Part shown: positions 12,639 to 22,421 of the stretch, piece after piece | Position numbering within the stretch: position 1 is the stretch's first letter | Layout: each line of letters opens with the position of its first letter | DNA from: Catenaria anguillulae PL171 | Lineage: Eukaryota; Blastocladiomycota; Blastocladiomycetes; Blastocladiales; Catenariaceae | Length of the DNA: 52,864 nt | Direction: 5' to 3' | Assembly (NCBI GenBank): GCA_002102555.1 | Contig: MCFL01000172.1 | Span: 1 to 52,864 of the forward strand | The notes under the pieces: generated by a model | What the model was told of the DNA's origin: nothing | Database searches by the model: none | The model's input: only the letters and a program-made list of their open reading frames with translations | Made by a program: the position numbers and the translations under genes

Positions 12639-13331
12639 CTTTGCACCCTGCCGTTCACACACGCAGTCTGACTTCGGTTCATCCTTTGCTGCACGCTAGG
12701 TTGTTCTCGAACGGAAGGAGGATCTCATGGAACTCGATCGCGAGTACCCAATTGTCCATTCCTTCCTCTCCAAAGTTCCGCAAGACGTGCCAGTGGATAC
12801 GTGGATTCAGCACGCGCTCCGGCTGTACCGACGGTATCCACTTGCCACAATTCAGGGTATGACAGGTTGGCAGTTTGATGAAAAGTACGCTGACACCTGG
12901 TCTCTTTCCCATCAAACACACAATTCCCCGTGACTCACCCAATATCTATGAACAGTTGCGCGGCCCTCCGCTTTGACACAGACTTTCCCAGCTCTCCACT
13001 CCGCACCCCACCCCCAGCATCCACCATTGAGCAACTCATGGATTCTGCCTCGCACGTCGCACCCACCAACCATCCAGACTCGTCCGGAATCTATGCCTTC
13101 AAACCCTTGCCGCTCGTCAAGCGCATGGGCAGGTCGTACGTGCCCGTTGACGGAGACGCGCCGGCACTCATTCTGATCACGGCAGTGGCGATTGGCGTTC
13201 TTTCGATCAGTGTGGGCATCATGCAGCAGAGGGTGGGCGGAAGTGGGGCGGGACCGACGGCTGAGGAGGCGGCAAGGAGTATTGATGTGTTGGCCAGGGT
13301 GCTTGTCTTGTTGATTCAACGGGGAAATTGA
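11647..13331 (+). CDS. TBC-domain Rab GTPase-activating protein, TBC1D20/Gyp8-like, C-terminal membrane anchor
   Basis: Stimulates GTP hydrolysis by Rab GTPases; the TBC1D20/Gyp8 group acts on Rab1/Ypt1 at the ER. Exons 11647-11885, 11977-12264, 12353-12596, 12700-12884 and 12956-13331 sum to 1332 nt, 443 residues. The start MSSASAGAGSTS precedes TNLRRRAWPILL, the usual TBC opening. Family blocks follow: IKLDVNRSFVHF, ARYPFLHYYQGLHDV (the YXQG motif carrying the catalytic Gln), YFCLSWFISWFSHDL, ACRLFDLFLSSNPIMPIY and KVPQDVPVDTWI. The catalytic Arg finger (usual motif IxxDxxR) corresponds to KLDVNRSF. A hydrophobic segment near the C terminus (ALILITAVAIGVLSISVGI) fits the tail anchor of TBC1D20. 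The intron 12597-12699 contains a 34-nt poly-T tract. Confidence 0.9.
12605..12638 (+). repeat. Poly-T tract (T34) in an intron
   Basis: Uninterrupted run of 34 T just inside the 5' part of a 103-nt intron of the TBC gene (donor GTATGTGC at 12597, acceptor TAG at 12697-12699). Most other introns here are 65-95 nt. The exact length is doubtful because homopolymers are error-prone. Confidence 0.85.
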
Positions 13332-13910
13332 TTTGGAACTGTTTTGTAGAATGTATTTATTGCTCCACTTAGTTCGCATTGGTAACGTGCTGTGGATACC
13401 AGGCTTGCCGCTCACTTCAATCTACCCTTGGTGACTGGACTCGTCGGCCGCTGCTGGCCATGTTCCGACGGCCAATGCAACTGCAGTTGTCGTGGTCGCT
13501 ATTCGCCATCTTATTTACGTCGCTCGATATGTCCGGCCCGAAGCGCAGCAAGTTTTCCTCGCGACGATTCGGGAATCTTTGAGGGCGAAGCAAATTCGGC
13601 AGGCGCCAATGGCCGCTTAGACTCCACACCAAAGTCTGTGTTTTCCGATCGCTAGCAAACTCGCACGGTTCTGTTGCCTTTGCTGCGTCTCGCTTTTATC
13701 GCTTGTGTCTCACTGTCTCTCTGGACTCCTTTTGATGCAACACGTTGCCAGCTGGAGTGTAAGTTCCATTCTCATCAACACAGGAACGGTTGGTTTCCTG
13801 GTGTGTTGTGTGAAGAGAGCTTTCGGGACAGACCCCCTCAAGGGCGTGAGCTGAGCGGCGAACCAGCTCTTATAAATCACTGTCGGCGTACCAGCCTTCC
13901 GCAACAGTGT
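13332..13910. other. Intergenic with one short ATG-less coding-like stretch
   Basis: Between the TBC gene and tRNA-Pro. On the plus strand, about 13440-13617 is open and reads protein-like (IRHLIYVARYVRP, then FLATIRESLRAKQIRQ, stop), but it has no ATG and no convincing upstream exon. It may be a missed exon or a gene remnant. A TATAA element at about 13871 lies 40 bp upstream of the tRNA. Confidence 0.3.
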
Positions 13911-13982
13911 GGGACTGTGGCGAAGTGGTATCGCGTTCGCTTTGGGTGCGAAAGATCGTCGGTTCGATCCCGGCCTGTCCCC
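13911..13982 (+). tRNA. tRNA-Pro (anticodon TGG), intronless
   Basis: Folds as a full cloverleaf of 72 nt. The acceptor stem GGGACTG/CTGTCCC has one T-T mismatch at pair 6-67. The D arm is GCGA...TCGC. The anticodon arm is TTCGC-TTTGGGT-GCGAA with anticodon TGG, and the T arm is GTCGG-TTCGATC-CCGGC. The A-box-like (TGGCGAAGTGG) and B-box (GGTTCGATCC) promoter elements are intact. No intron and no encoded CCA. A T7 run at about 13997 fits a polymerase III terminator. Confidence 0.95.
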
Positions 13983-13996
13983 GAATGTATTCGCCC

Positions 13997-14003
13997 TTTT
14001 TTT
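13997..14003 (+). terminator. Polymerase III T-run terminator of tRNA-Pro
   Basis: Seven consecutive T, 15 nt past the tRNA 3' end, the standard RNA polymerase III stop signal. Confidence 0.75.
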
Positions 14004-14375
14004 GGCAACACTTGCGTCTCATTTGTCGTCCTCAATGGTTGACACCCAGCAGCGCCTGTCGCGGAACCTGGCGTCAACGTCCAGCTTGACATCCACCTGC
14101 GAAACAAGAAATCGAGTGCGTGTATATATCTGTGCGTTCGGAACAAACAACGAAAGAGCAATCAACAGGTTTAAAACGTCAAACAGGAAGCACAAAAGAA
14201 AGGCAAGGCAGGCCGGGAGCCTGGTAAGCCACGCCAAGGAACGAAAGGGAGGAAGCGCGGGCCAGCCAAAAAGGGGAGAGAAAGGGAACAAATGGAGGGA
14301 ACAATTCGCAAGTCGCAATCGAAAAACAATGACAAGCAACAAGTTCAAACATGCTCGCCGTTGCGCCTTGACCAT

Positions 14376-15787
14376 TTACTGCTGTGAGAAAGACCCAACC
14401 GACTGTTGCACATGCATGGCGGCCACCTTCTCTGCAAGCCCCTCGAGTTTGGACAGCTTCTCGGAACGGTACTGCTCGTACAAGACGTCGTGTGTGATTT
14501 CCTTGAGGTCTTGCAGGTGCGACGAGAGAAGCACGTAGCGCAAACGGGCATAGTCGCAGTGCTTGAGGTTTTCCACCTCAACCACACCCCAAGGGTACTG
14601 ACGACCACGGATCAGGCGGCCGTTGACCATGATTTCCTCGTCCGAGCCGACAATCGCAAAGGGAAGAAGGCTCTGTGGAATCGGAATGTGGATGCGTGAG
14701 ATCGTGGGGTTGGTGATACGCACAACCAGGAAACACAATCAACATACCCGAAGTTCCATGTTCTCCTGAATTGTCTCCTCATCATCATCCTCCTCATCGT
14801 ATGGAAAGTCATACACATGAATGTCGTAAAAGCGAATATCCTCCATGACGCGCTTCTTGAACTCGATGAGCTCGCGCGGTGTCATGGTGTCCGACTTGGC
14901 AATGCAGGGGATGATGTTGACCCGTGCGCTGAGGCGCTTCATGAGCTCAATGTCGAGTTCCCGGAGCGAGTGGCCTGTCGGTTGGATAAAGTACAAGAGC
15001 ACGTGGATGCGGTTGTCGAGGAATTTCGGGTTACGCTTGATTTTGGATTCTTCGGCAAGCACATCGTCGTATTGCCGCTCGACGTAACCGAGGATGGTGT
15101 TGAAGCTGTGGGTAGGAGTACAGGAGAATTTGACGATAGATGAATGGTGAGTGGGCTGTGGGCGAAAAAAAAAAATTGCAGCAAAGAGGACGGATGTCCA
15201 AATCCGGTGCAAGGCGGCAAGTAGGTTGCGTACTTTGAAGAGTTGTCAATGTTGTCACCGAATCCGGGGGTATCGACGACGGTGAGCTGCATCTTGATGC
15301 CATCCTCCTCGAGTTCTAACAAGCAAATCAAAGTGGCGGCGGTCAGCATGAAATGTTTCCGGAAATCGCATGCCGTGCGATGCTTGATGCGAAATCAAGG
15401 ACGAACGAACCAACGGTGATTGGGTTAATTGCAATTGACTTTTCCGCAGCACACTGTGCGGGATCATCCACATTGCGGCGGGGAATCACCTGTTGACCGC
15501 ATAGCGTGTTGATAAAAGTTGCCTTTCCGAGGCCAGATGCGCCTATCGAAAACCAGTATGGGGGTCAGCCGCACGCCGACAGTTGACAGGTATAACACGT
15601 ATCAACAGCAGCATACCAACAACAATCATGTTGAACTGGAAGGCCTTCTTGCCTCCACGGCGCGGGCGCAAATCGGGATTCTATTGGCATGGAACAGGTT
15701 GGATGGTCCGTGGTGAGATACCGTGCTGTGACACGAGGAAGTGGTTTGGCGCAATGGGCACCAACGTCGCGCAATACGGACCGACAT
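14376..15787 (-). CDS. Septin GTPase
   Basis: Filament-forming GTPase of the cell cortex and septum. Exons 15787-15722, 15680-15617, 15542-15411, 15315-15234, 15105-14748 and 14672-14376 sum to 999 nt, 332 residues. G1 is GASGLGKATFINTLC (from residue 43), G3 is VVDTPGFGDNID, and G4 is CIAKSD. The septin unique element is recognisable (VNGRLIRGRQYPWGVVEVEN, then HCDYARLRYVLLSSH). The residue after the P-loop lysine is Ala instead of the usual Ser/Thr. The C-terminal tail is short (ends VQQSVGSFSQQ) with little coiled coil, so this is not a long-tailed septin. The first exon (MSVRIARRWCPLRQTTS) is the least certain part. It rests on an ATG, a GTATCT donor and a 41-nt intron that keep frame. 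Confidence 0.88.
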
Positions 15788-16329
15788 GGTGACGGATGAG
15801 AGAGATGAAGCGACTTGTGCCTCGTGCTGCTTTGAAATTGTCTAGTATGCTGCAGGATGCAATGCGAGAGCCACGACCTAGAGCGGGATCAATGGCACTG
15901 CACGATGGCGGTTGGCTTTGGCGGTATCTGGGCGTTGACGATGGGCGGCGACGGATGTGACCGGTGGTGGTTGGCTGGAAAGGGTGCGCAGTGGGTCTTT
16001 TCGACAGATGCACTGGGCAGCAAGTGAGAATCCGTTGCAATTAACTATTGTATCGTAATGGATCATTCGCTCTTCCTTGATTCCTTGATGGGCGGGCGCC
16101 ATGCCAAATGGTCGTGACGTTGAGTGGCATCGAGGCGCTCGGTGGCGTTCGTGAACGAGATCGGCGGCAAACAATTTCCTCTCCAGTTGAGAGGTTTGAG
16201 AGCTGCTTTGAGGATTGACATCCACAAGAAAAGAAATGACAGCGTGAGGAAGAAATATGCTGTCATAGGAACTGAGAAGATACATAAACCAAAATACAAA
16301 GGAGATATTAATATTCTGAACAAATCCAC
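15788..16329. other. Intergenic, no gene seen
   Basis: Between the septin start and the RPA1 stop, both minus strand. No coding frame supported on either strand. It should contain the septin promoter and the RPA1 3' end. Confidence 0.5.
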
Positions 16330-18390
16330 TCACACCTGCTGGCCATCGTAATCACGAATCAATCCCAAAGCCCACTGTGCCGATGCCACAATACTCTGCA
16401 CATTATCCAACGGCGTCACCTCCATGATGCTGTGCCTGGGCCGCGCCTCGCCTTGGAACATCTCCTCCTTGACGCGCACGCGGAACCGGAACGGCTTGAA
16501 GAGTGCCTCGTCCATGACGGCCTGTGCAGCCAACGGGTCATGCTCCCGCAACTGCATCATTTCGTTGGCGTCCATGTTCAAAATGGCCTTGCCCACATCA
16601 TTGAATGCTTGGAACCACATTTGGCCCGACGCGTCGGCACCGCACAGCGACATGACGTAGCGGTAGTCTGGGTGCTCGGTCGTCGACTGGCACTTTTCGC
16701 AAAACCACCCGCCGGCACCAACATTGACCTTCTTTTGGCACTTGGGACATCCAGGGTAGGCAATCGAGTTGTTGCGAATGTGTGTCACGTACACCTCGCA
16801 CGTGTACCAGTCGCCCTTGGCGCCTTTGCCCACGGACTCGTCCGTCATATCGATCAAGGGCACTACCTCGTTGCGGCTCGCCATGAGATCACCGCCGGCA
16901 CCACCCGCGGCTGCCATGCTCGTGCCCGAATGCGAATGCCACGTTGCGGGCTTGTTGGCGCTCGTGTACCACCCGTGCAGCGAATGGGCCTCGGGAATGT
17001 CCGGGTTGATCATCATGGATGACGAGCCGCCACTGTACGAGAGCGTGCGGCCACCGAAATCACCCACCTTGGCGGCCTTGACAGCAAGCGCTTCGCCCGT
17101 CTGGCCTTCAAACTCTTGAGCCTGGGCACCCCACAGCGTCAGCTTGACGGCATATCCGGACTGGTCGACAATGGTCACGTCGCGCTTGGTGAGCTCGCGG
17201 TTGGTGGCCTTGGACGTGATGTTGGCAACTTGCCCGGGGTCTTCAATGATGCCAATCACATCGCACATGGCGTCCTTGGGCACATTGATGAGTTCGGCAA
17301 GCGGGACAATCGAAAGCTTGATGGAGGGAATGCCCGCGGCAGCTGGCGAGTCGGTGACCTCCTCAATGACGGTATCGCGGCTGGCCGTAATCTCGTACTG
17401 GCACTGGGCAGTGCTGAATCGTTGATTTGCCGGCTTGATCTGGCCACCAGACACCTTGTACACACGCCCCTGCTGAATCACGGGATAGAACTGGTCGACC
17501 TCGGACCCAAAGCACGTGATGCGCACATCCATGGACTCGTCGAGCAGCGTGAACGAAAACAGCTTGCCCTCCGAGTTGTTCTTCTTGTTGATAAAGGTGC
17601 GCATGTCGCCCTTGGATGTGACGCGGCCACAAATGGTCCAGGCATTGCCGTAGGGCGAGAGCGCAGCGATAGGCGTGAGCTGGTCTTGGCCGCCCGTAGC
17701 GCCGCTGCCGCCGCCGTACGAGGGTTGCTGCGGCTTTTGCTGGCCTTGTGCTTGGTAGCCCGACGAGGTGGCTCCGTAGGCTGCGGTGGACGACGAGGCA
17801 CCGTAGTGGCTAGCGCCGGCGCCGGCGGCTCCGTACGAGTTGGTCGACGACGATTGCGCGGGAGGGGCATAAGCAGATGTGGCTGCGGGTTGCTGCTGGT
17901 TGGTATTGGTCGGGGCGGGCCATTGGTTATGACTGTCGTACGCGGACGGGGGTTGTTGTTGTTGCTGCTGCTGCTGCTGTGGCGGTTGCTGTTGCATCTG
18001 ATCGGTCCAAGTGACGGGCTCGCCAATCCGCTCGGTGGGATTGCCGAGGACGGTGCAAGCGACAATGATGGGGATCTTGCGGCCATGAACCAAGCTGCCA
18101 ATCGAGTTGTCGACGCGAATGACGGTAAACTTTTGAATGTCGCCTTGGCGGATGAGGGGCGAGAGCGACGTGGAGGCGAGGCAGTTGACCTGGTGCTTGC
18201 CGTCCGAGGCGGCCAGGCGCCAGCGCTCGTCGGGCTGAGCGCCCGCGGAACCTGAGGCCGGGTTGTTTGCGACGGGCTTTGTGCCAAGGACTTGGAGGAC
18301 CGAGCCGGCGGCCAGCGGGACAGAGGGCTCGGCGCGCATCATGTGTTCGATGCACCCGGGTGTGAGCTGGAAGGACGAGGCGGACGACAT
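16330..18390 (-). CDS. RFA1: Replication protein A 70 kDa subunit (RPA1/Rfa1)
   Basis: Largest subunit of the heterotrimeric single-stranded-DNA-binding complex used in replication, repair and recombination. A single uninterrupted frame of 686 codons; the usual length is about 600-620. Domain order fits: N-terminal OB fold (1-110, opening MSSASSFQLTPGCIEHMM); a long Gln/Ser/Ala/Gly linker (about 125-235, with runs of Q); DBD-A starting TPIAALSPYGNAWTICGRVT; DBD-B (CDVIGIIEDPGQV... ELTKRDVTIVDQSGYAVKLT); DBD-C with the zinc ribbon CPKCQKKVNVG...WFCEKC; and C-terminal FRFRVRVKEEM. The extra length comes from the low-complexity linker and a Gly/Ala insert near 495-515. The 3' end reads CAGCAG-GTGTGAGT, so a short extra exon cannot be excluded. 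Confidence 0.95.
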   Translation of the reverse strand: MSSASSFQLTPGCIEHMMRAEPSVPLAAGSVLQVLGTKPVANNPASGSAGAQPDERWRLAASDGKHQVNCLASTSLSPLIRQGDIQKFTVIRVDNSIGSLVHGRKIPIIVACTVLGNPTERIGEPVTWTDQMQQQPPQQQQQQQQQPPSAYDSHNQWPAPTNTNQQQPAATSAYAPPAQSSSTNSYGAAGAGASHYGASSSTAAYGATSSGYQAQGQQKPQQPSYGGGSGATGGQDQLTPIAALSPYGNAWTICGRVTSKGDMRTFINKKNNSEGKLFSFTLLDESMDVRITCFGSEVDQFYPVIQQGRVYKVSGGQIKPANQRFSTAQCQYEITASRDTVIEEVTDSPAAAGIPSIKLSIVPLAELINVPKDAMCDVIGIIEDPGQVANITSKATNRELTKRDVTIVDQSGYAVKLTLWGAQAQEFEGQTGEALAVKAAKVGDFGGRTLSYSGGSSSMMINPDIPEAHSLHGWYTSANKPATWHSHSGTSMAAAGGAGGDLMASRNEVVPLIDMTDESVGKGAKGDWYTCEVYVTHIRNNSIAYPGCPKCQKKVNVGAGGWFCEKCQSTTEHPDYRYVMSLCGADASGQMWFQAFNDVGKAILNMDANEMMQLREHDPLAAQAVMDEALFKPFRFRVRVKEEMFQGEARPRHSIMEVTPLDNVQSIVASAQWALGLIRDYDGQQV

Positions 18391-19075
18391 TTCGAAGAGA
18401 ATTTGCGTTCAGTTTGGTATGTTTTCAATCGGAATCATTCGCTGTTCCTGTGTTCTTTTATTTATCAGTGAACCAGTGAGTCGATCAGGCGAGACAACTG
18501 GAGTGAGAAGCAGGAGTGACTCGATCAGACACCGAACGACTTCCACTCAACTGTGCGGATCAAGAGACCGAGTTCATGGCAACTACTTGATAACTGTTTG
18601 TGGGGCGGAATGAGTCACCCATGTTGTGTGACATGACACTTCACATTAAGTAGCAAGAGGTAAAGGTGCTCTGTCCGCCATTGAAGCGGCCATCTGCCAC
18701 GCAGTCTCACGGCCCTTTGAGATGGCAGCAAATGGCAAAGGAGAGAGGGTGAGGAGGCTCACAGAGACACAGAGACGGTGTCAATCGCAAGTTGCTCTTG
18801 GGGACGAGTATCGACTGCCGGGGCTCACTGCAGTGGAGCGTGGCGCCTTCTTGCGTTCCCTGGCCATGAAAAGTAGCAGGATGTACCGTAAATACTTGAT
18901 TTCGGAAATTGAATGACGTCCTCTGGACTTCCTTGTCAACGAAGCTCAGCAGCACTTGTTTTGGCCAAACCTGAAGGCGAGATGGGCGCCTGATCACGCC
19001 CCGCTAAATCGGCCAAGTGAAATCTCGCATGCACTCCATATATAACACTTACCAAACGCATGAGACTCGCCAGCC
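18391..19075. other. Divergent intergenic region; TATA-like element near its right end
   Basis: Separates RPA1 from the plus-strand gene at 19076. CATATATAACA at about 19036-19046 is a TATA-like box about 35 bp before that ATG. No coding frame supported in the rest. Confidence 0.45.
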
Positions 19076-19693
19076 ATGATGCCAACACACCCCACACCCG
19101 CCGCAACGTCAACTCGGCCCGCCCTCGTACTCGGTGACGAGGAAATTGAGGTCATGCCTGGCGTCTTCCTGTCCAAACCCTCCCGTTCGACACCGACACC
19201 GAAACCAAGTCATCCAGCTGCCGCGTCCGGAAATCCTGCAGTCGAGCAGGACTGGGCCGACACCTACGCCAGCGCCCTCAATGAACTCCCATCTGACACG
19301 CTCGTCGCCGAATTCAAAGCTCTCGCCAACTCACGCGACCACCTCGTCCGCTCAAACAAAGAACTTGAAGAGTTTGCTCAGGAAGAATCGGATCCCGCGG
19401 AACGCCAACTGTTACTCGACGTTGTTCAAGAAAACGTGGCACTGTTGCCGACATTCAAGATCAAGCAGACCCTGGTAGCTGCCGCTCTTCAGAAGCGCGG
19501 TGTGGATTTGGTGCATTCGTTGGGAGTCACGCTCGTCGATCAAGGTGCATCGGATTTGGCGACGCATGGGACGGAGCCGTTATCCTCTGGAGGTAGTGCT
19601 GCCGTGTCTGTGCACCAGGAAGGCGTCAGCGTACACGAGGCAACTACCGAGCAGGGTCAAGAGGCGCAGGCGGAGGAAGGGGTCTTCTTGTAA
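19076..19693 (+). CDS. Small hypothetical protein with central coiled coil
   Basis: Single-exon frame of 205 codons. I do not recognise the family with confidence. The N terminus is Pro/Thr-rich with an acidic patch (LVLGDEEIEVMPGVFLSK). The central third looks helical and charged, with a heptad-like pattern: LNELPSDTLVAEFKALAN, then HLVRSNKELEEFAQEE, then LLLDVVQENVALL. The tail is Glu/Gln-rich, ending AEEGVFL. No membrane segment and no signal peptide. Supported as real by third-position codon bias like its neighbours, a TATA-like box just upstream and absence of competing frames. A short adaptor or complex subunit is possible, but this is inference. Confidence 0.7.
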   Translation: MMPTHPTPAATSTRPALVLGDEEIEVMPGVFLSKPSRSTPTPKPSHPAAASGNPAVEQDWADTYASALNELPSDTLVAEFKALANSRDHLVRSNKELEEFAQEESDPAERQLLLDVVQENVALLPTFKIKQTLVAAALQKRGVDLVHSLGVTLVDQGASDLATHGTEPLSSGGSAAVSVHQEGVSVHEATTEQGQEAQAEEGVFL

Positions 19694-19744
19694 ATCGTGT
19701 CTCATCATTTCTGGTTGGCAGCTGGATCAATGCAATGTATCCTC

Positions 19745-20121
19745 TGTCGTCATTCAGCTGTCGACCACTCTCAGTCGCGGTTTTTCAGTCTGGACATTGA
19801 TTGCTCTTGGACATGCTCCATCATCTGCGGGACACATGTGGAACCAGGCCGCGCGGTTTGGGGCAATGAGGCACTCAATCACTTTTTGGGATTTGTTGTT
19901 TACTGGGGCGGATTGGATGCTGAGAGATATGGAGTGGCACGAGCACATCTTTTGTGAATCCCGTGCGCTTCGACGACAACCTGGACTGGTGGATGGGGCA
20001 TGCCCCCACGTTGCGTGCCCAGCTCGATTTCGCGAAGCAAAAGCAAATGATGATGCTCTCGGACCATGAGCTTTACGTTGCTGACTTGCGTTCGCCTGTC
20101 AAGTGCCGTGATTCGCAATGA
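19745..20121 (+). CDS. Small unidentified ORF with one frame break
   Basis: Two abutting frames read like one small protein. The first gives HVEPGRAVWGNEALNHFLG and VYWGGLDAERYGVARAH (about 19840-19945). The second gives FVNPVRFDDNLDWWMGHAP, LRAQLDFAKQKQMMML and ends SPVKCRDSQ at 20121. They join if the TTTT at 19950-19953 were one T longer. I take this as a homopolymer indel, not an intron. The start is uncertain; an ATG near 19732 is a candidate. Family unknown. The gene lies 50-100 bp past the previous stop on the same strand. Confidence 0.35.
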
Positions 20122-20454
20122 ACTTGGGTTGGTGCTCCTGCGTGAACTGGATTGATTCGGGTGTCTGTAGTTGCATAGAATCGGTTGCCCTTTTCCTATT
20201 GTGTCATTAGGTTTTCCTCTTGCTCGTGGCGGGTTCAAGATAAACAATCACAATCACACTGCAATGATATTGAGTTGACCAAAGGGACGAAACGGTGATG
20301 TGCGAGTAGATGATCAACAACACAAGACGGAGAAGGAAAGGTAGCGACTAGACATATATGACAAGTGGTAAGGCACAAAACAAGCAAACAAAAGAAACAA
20401 ACAGCCATGCCTTGTAGAAAAAAAAAGAGGAAAGATAAGCGGCGCAATCGGGCC

Positions 20455-21941
20455 TTACATGCCGTGCTGGACCAACCAGGCCATCAAGTCAATCTTTGTC
20501 ACGACCGAAACAACCTTGTGCACCTTGTCGCCCGACTTTGTCACTTCGGGTTCCGTCACCACACCAGCCGAGTTCTTCTCGAAGAAGGCCGACAAGTCGG
20601 CGAGCGGCGTCTTGGGCGTGATCTCGTGGAACTTCTTGTCCTTTGTGTTGAAGTGGAACATGACCGTCTCAACGGGCGACGCGAGCGAGGCGCGGTGCGA
20701 CGACACACGAGACAAGATGTTGCCGAGGGTGACAAGGCCAACAATGGCCTTTGTGGATGCGTCAACAACAGGGAGCTGGTCAAAGCCGTTCTTTTGCATG
20801 ACGAGCACGGCTTCGCGGCACGGCGTGGTGGTATCGGCCGTGACGGCCGTGGGCAGGCCAAGATCCTTAATGGTGGCGCCACGGAACTGGTTGAGGCGGC
20901 GTTCCTCCTCGGCGACGGTTTCAGCAGAAATGAAGCCGTTCTCCTTCATCCACGAGTCGCGCAAGAACTTGGTCATGTAGTTGCGGACGGAATCGGGCAG
21001 AATGACGACAACCTTGGAGCCCTGGGGCAGGTTGGCCTGCTTGATGGCCTTGATGGCACCGGCCATAGCGGTACCAGAGGAACCACCGCACAAGAGACCC
21101 TCATGGCGAATCAAGCGGCGGGCCATGAGGAACGACTCGCGGTCCTCGGTCTTGATCCAAAAGTCGACAAAACGAGCGGTCGAGCGCCTCGGGAATGAAA
21201 TCGTAGCCGATTCCCTCCACCTTGTAGGATGTGACGGACCCGTTGAGCGACTCGGGCAGGGCCAAGATGGACCCGACGGGGTCCAAACCAACAATCTTGA
21301 CGTCGGGGCACACTTCCTTGAGACGCTTGGCCGTGCCCGACAGAGTACCGCCGGTCCCGGCGCCAGCAACGTACATGTCGACCTTGCCCTCGAGCTGCTC
21401 GAGAATCTCCTCAGCCGTGCCATAGTAGTGAGCGAGCGGGTTGTTGGGGTTGCCGTATTGGTCGAGAATGACCGAGTTGGGAATCTCCTTGTTCAACCGC
21501 TTGGCCACACCAATGTGCGACTCGGGGGCATCCCAGGCGGCCTCGGTGGGTGTGCGAATAATCTCAGCGCCGAGGGCCTTGAGGACATCGACCTTTTCCT
21601 GCGACATCTTTTCGGGCAAGGTGATGATGCACCTGTATCCCTTGATGGCGGCGGCCAAGGCCAACCCAATGCCCGTGTTGCCCGACGTGGGCTCAATGAC
21701 GGTGGAGACGCCCGGCGTGATGATACCGGCCTTTTCGGCCTCCTCAATCATGCGCTTGGCAATGCGGTCCTTGACCGAGCCGCCGGCGTTGAAGAACTCG
21801 CACTTGACGTAGATGTCGACATGGTCCACGCCCTCTTCCTTGGGGATCTTGTTGAGTTTGACAAGCGGGGTGCGGCCGACGTGGTCGAGGACCGTGGAGC
21901 AGGTCTTGGGGGCAGCGAGGACGGTGGATTTGGGCGACATG
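20455..21941 (-). CDS. Cystathionine beta-synthase
   Basis: PLP enzyme that condenses serine and homocysteine to cystathionine (transsulfuration). The start [20 protein letters not shown] at 21941 is preferred to an upstream ATG at 22000. Catalytic features are [12 protein letters not shown] (PLP lysine), [16 protein letters not shown] (phosphate loop), [32 protein letters not shown] and [14 protein letters not shown]. Two C-terminal CBS-type repeats are visible ([40 protein letters not shown]). The animal-type N-terminal haem-binding segment is absent, as in yeast. At about 21169-21172 the run TTTT (minus strand) shifts the frame between [10 protein letters not shown] and [18 protein letters not shown]. 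With three T it would read through. There is no intron signal, so this is a likely single-base insertion error or a real lesion. Divergent from EF-G2 by 480 bp. Confidence 0.9.
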
Positions 21942-22421
21942 GTGTTGGATGCGGGGCGTGGATTGGATTGGAGAGAAGGGCGAGTGTACATGCGATACAA
22001 CCATGCATCGACGAAAGAGAAGGGTGGCCAGAGCGCGAGACTGGAGGCCTATAAGTTTAGTCATGGCAGATTGCGCTTTTGGTTTTTGGTTTTTCGTTGG
22101 GGACAGACAGTGCGGACACGAAATCCAAATCCAAATCGGCGGCCCTCTCTGCATGACCTTGCATTCCATACCAATTCCATACACACCGAGTTGTATGTGA
22201 CAGTGGACGAACGCAATCCCAATCGCCCCTCGAGACTTCGAACGAGGCATTTACTTTTTGTACATTGCGAGTCATTTTTAGCGTCAGAACACGCAACCAA
22301 GTGTCCCAAAGCACGCAATGCAATGCTTCCGACAGACATCACCGACCAACTCATTCTGCGTGAGTAATCTCGTTGATCGGGTAGGAGCTAAGATTTCTTC
22401 AGACTATTATTACACCTCACC
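21942..22421. promoter_or_regulatory. Divergent promoter region, CBS / EF-G2
   Basis: 480 bp between two head-to-head starts. No coding frame has support. It must hold both promoters; I see no recognisable binding site. Confidence 0.4.

Noticed and set aside
13674-14042. Plus-strand open frame spanning the tRNA
   Set aside because: Runs straight through a well-folded tRNA-Pro gene and has no motif.
17116-18255. Plus-strand open frame of 379 codons
   Set aside because: Antisense shadow of RPA1; its composition follows from the codon bias of the real gene and it has no recognisable motif.
1-22000. Programmed ribosomal frameshifting as the cause of the recurrent frame breaks
   Set aside because: The breaks need both +1 and -1 changes, share no slippery motif beyond ordinary homopolymers, and hit unrelated genes. 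Indel error or decay is simpler.
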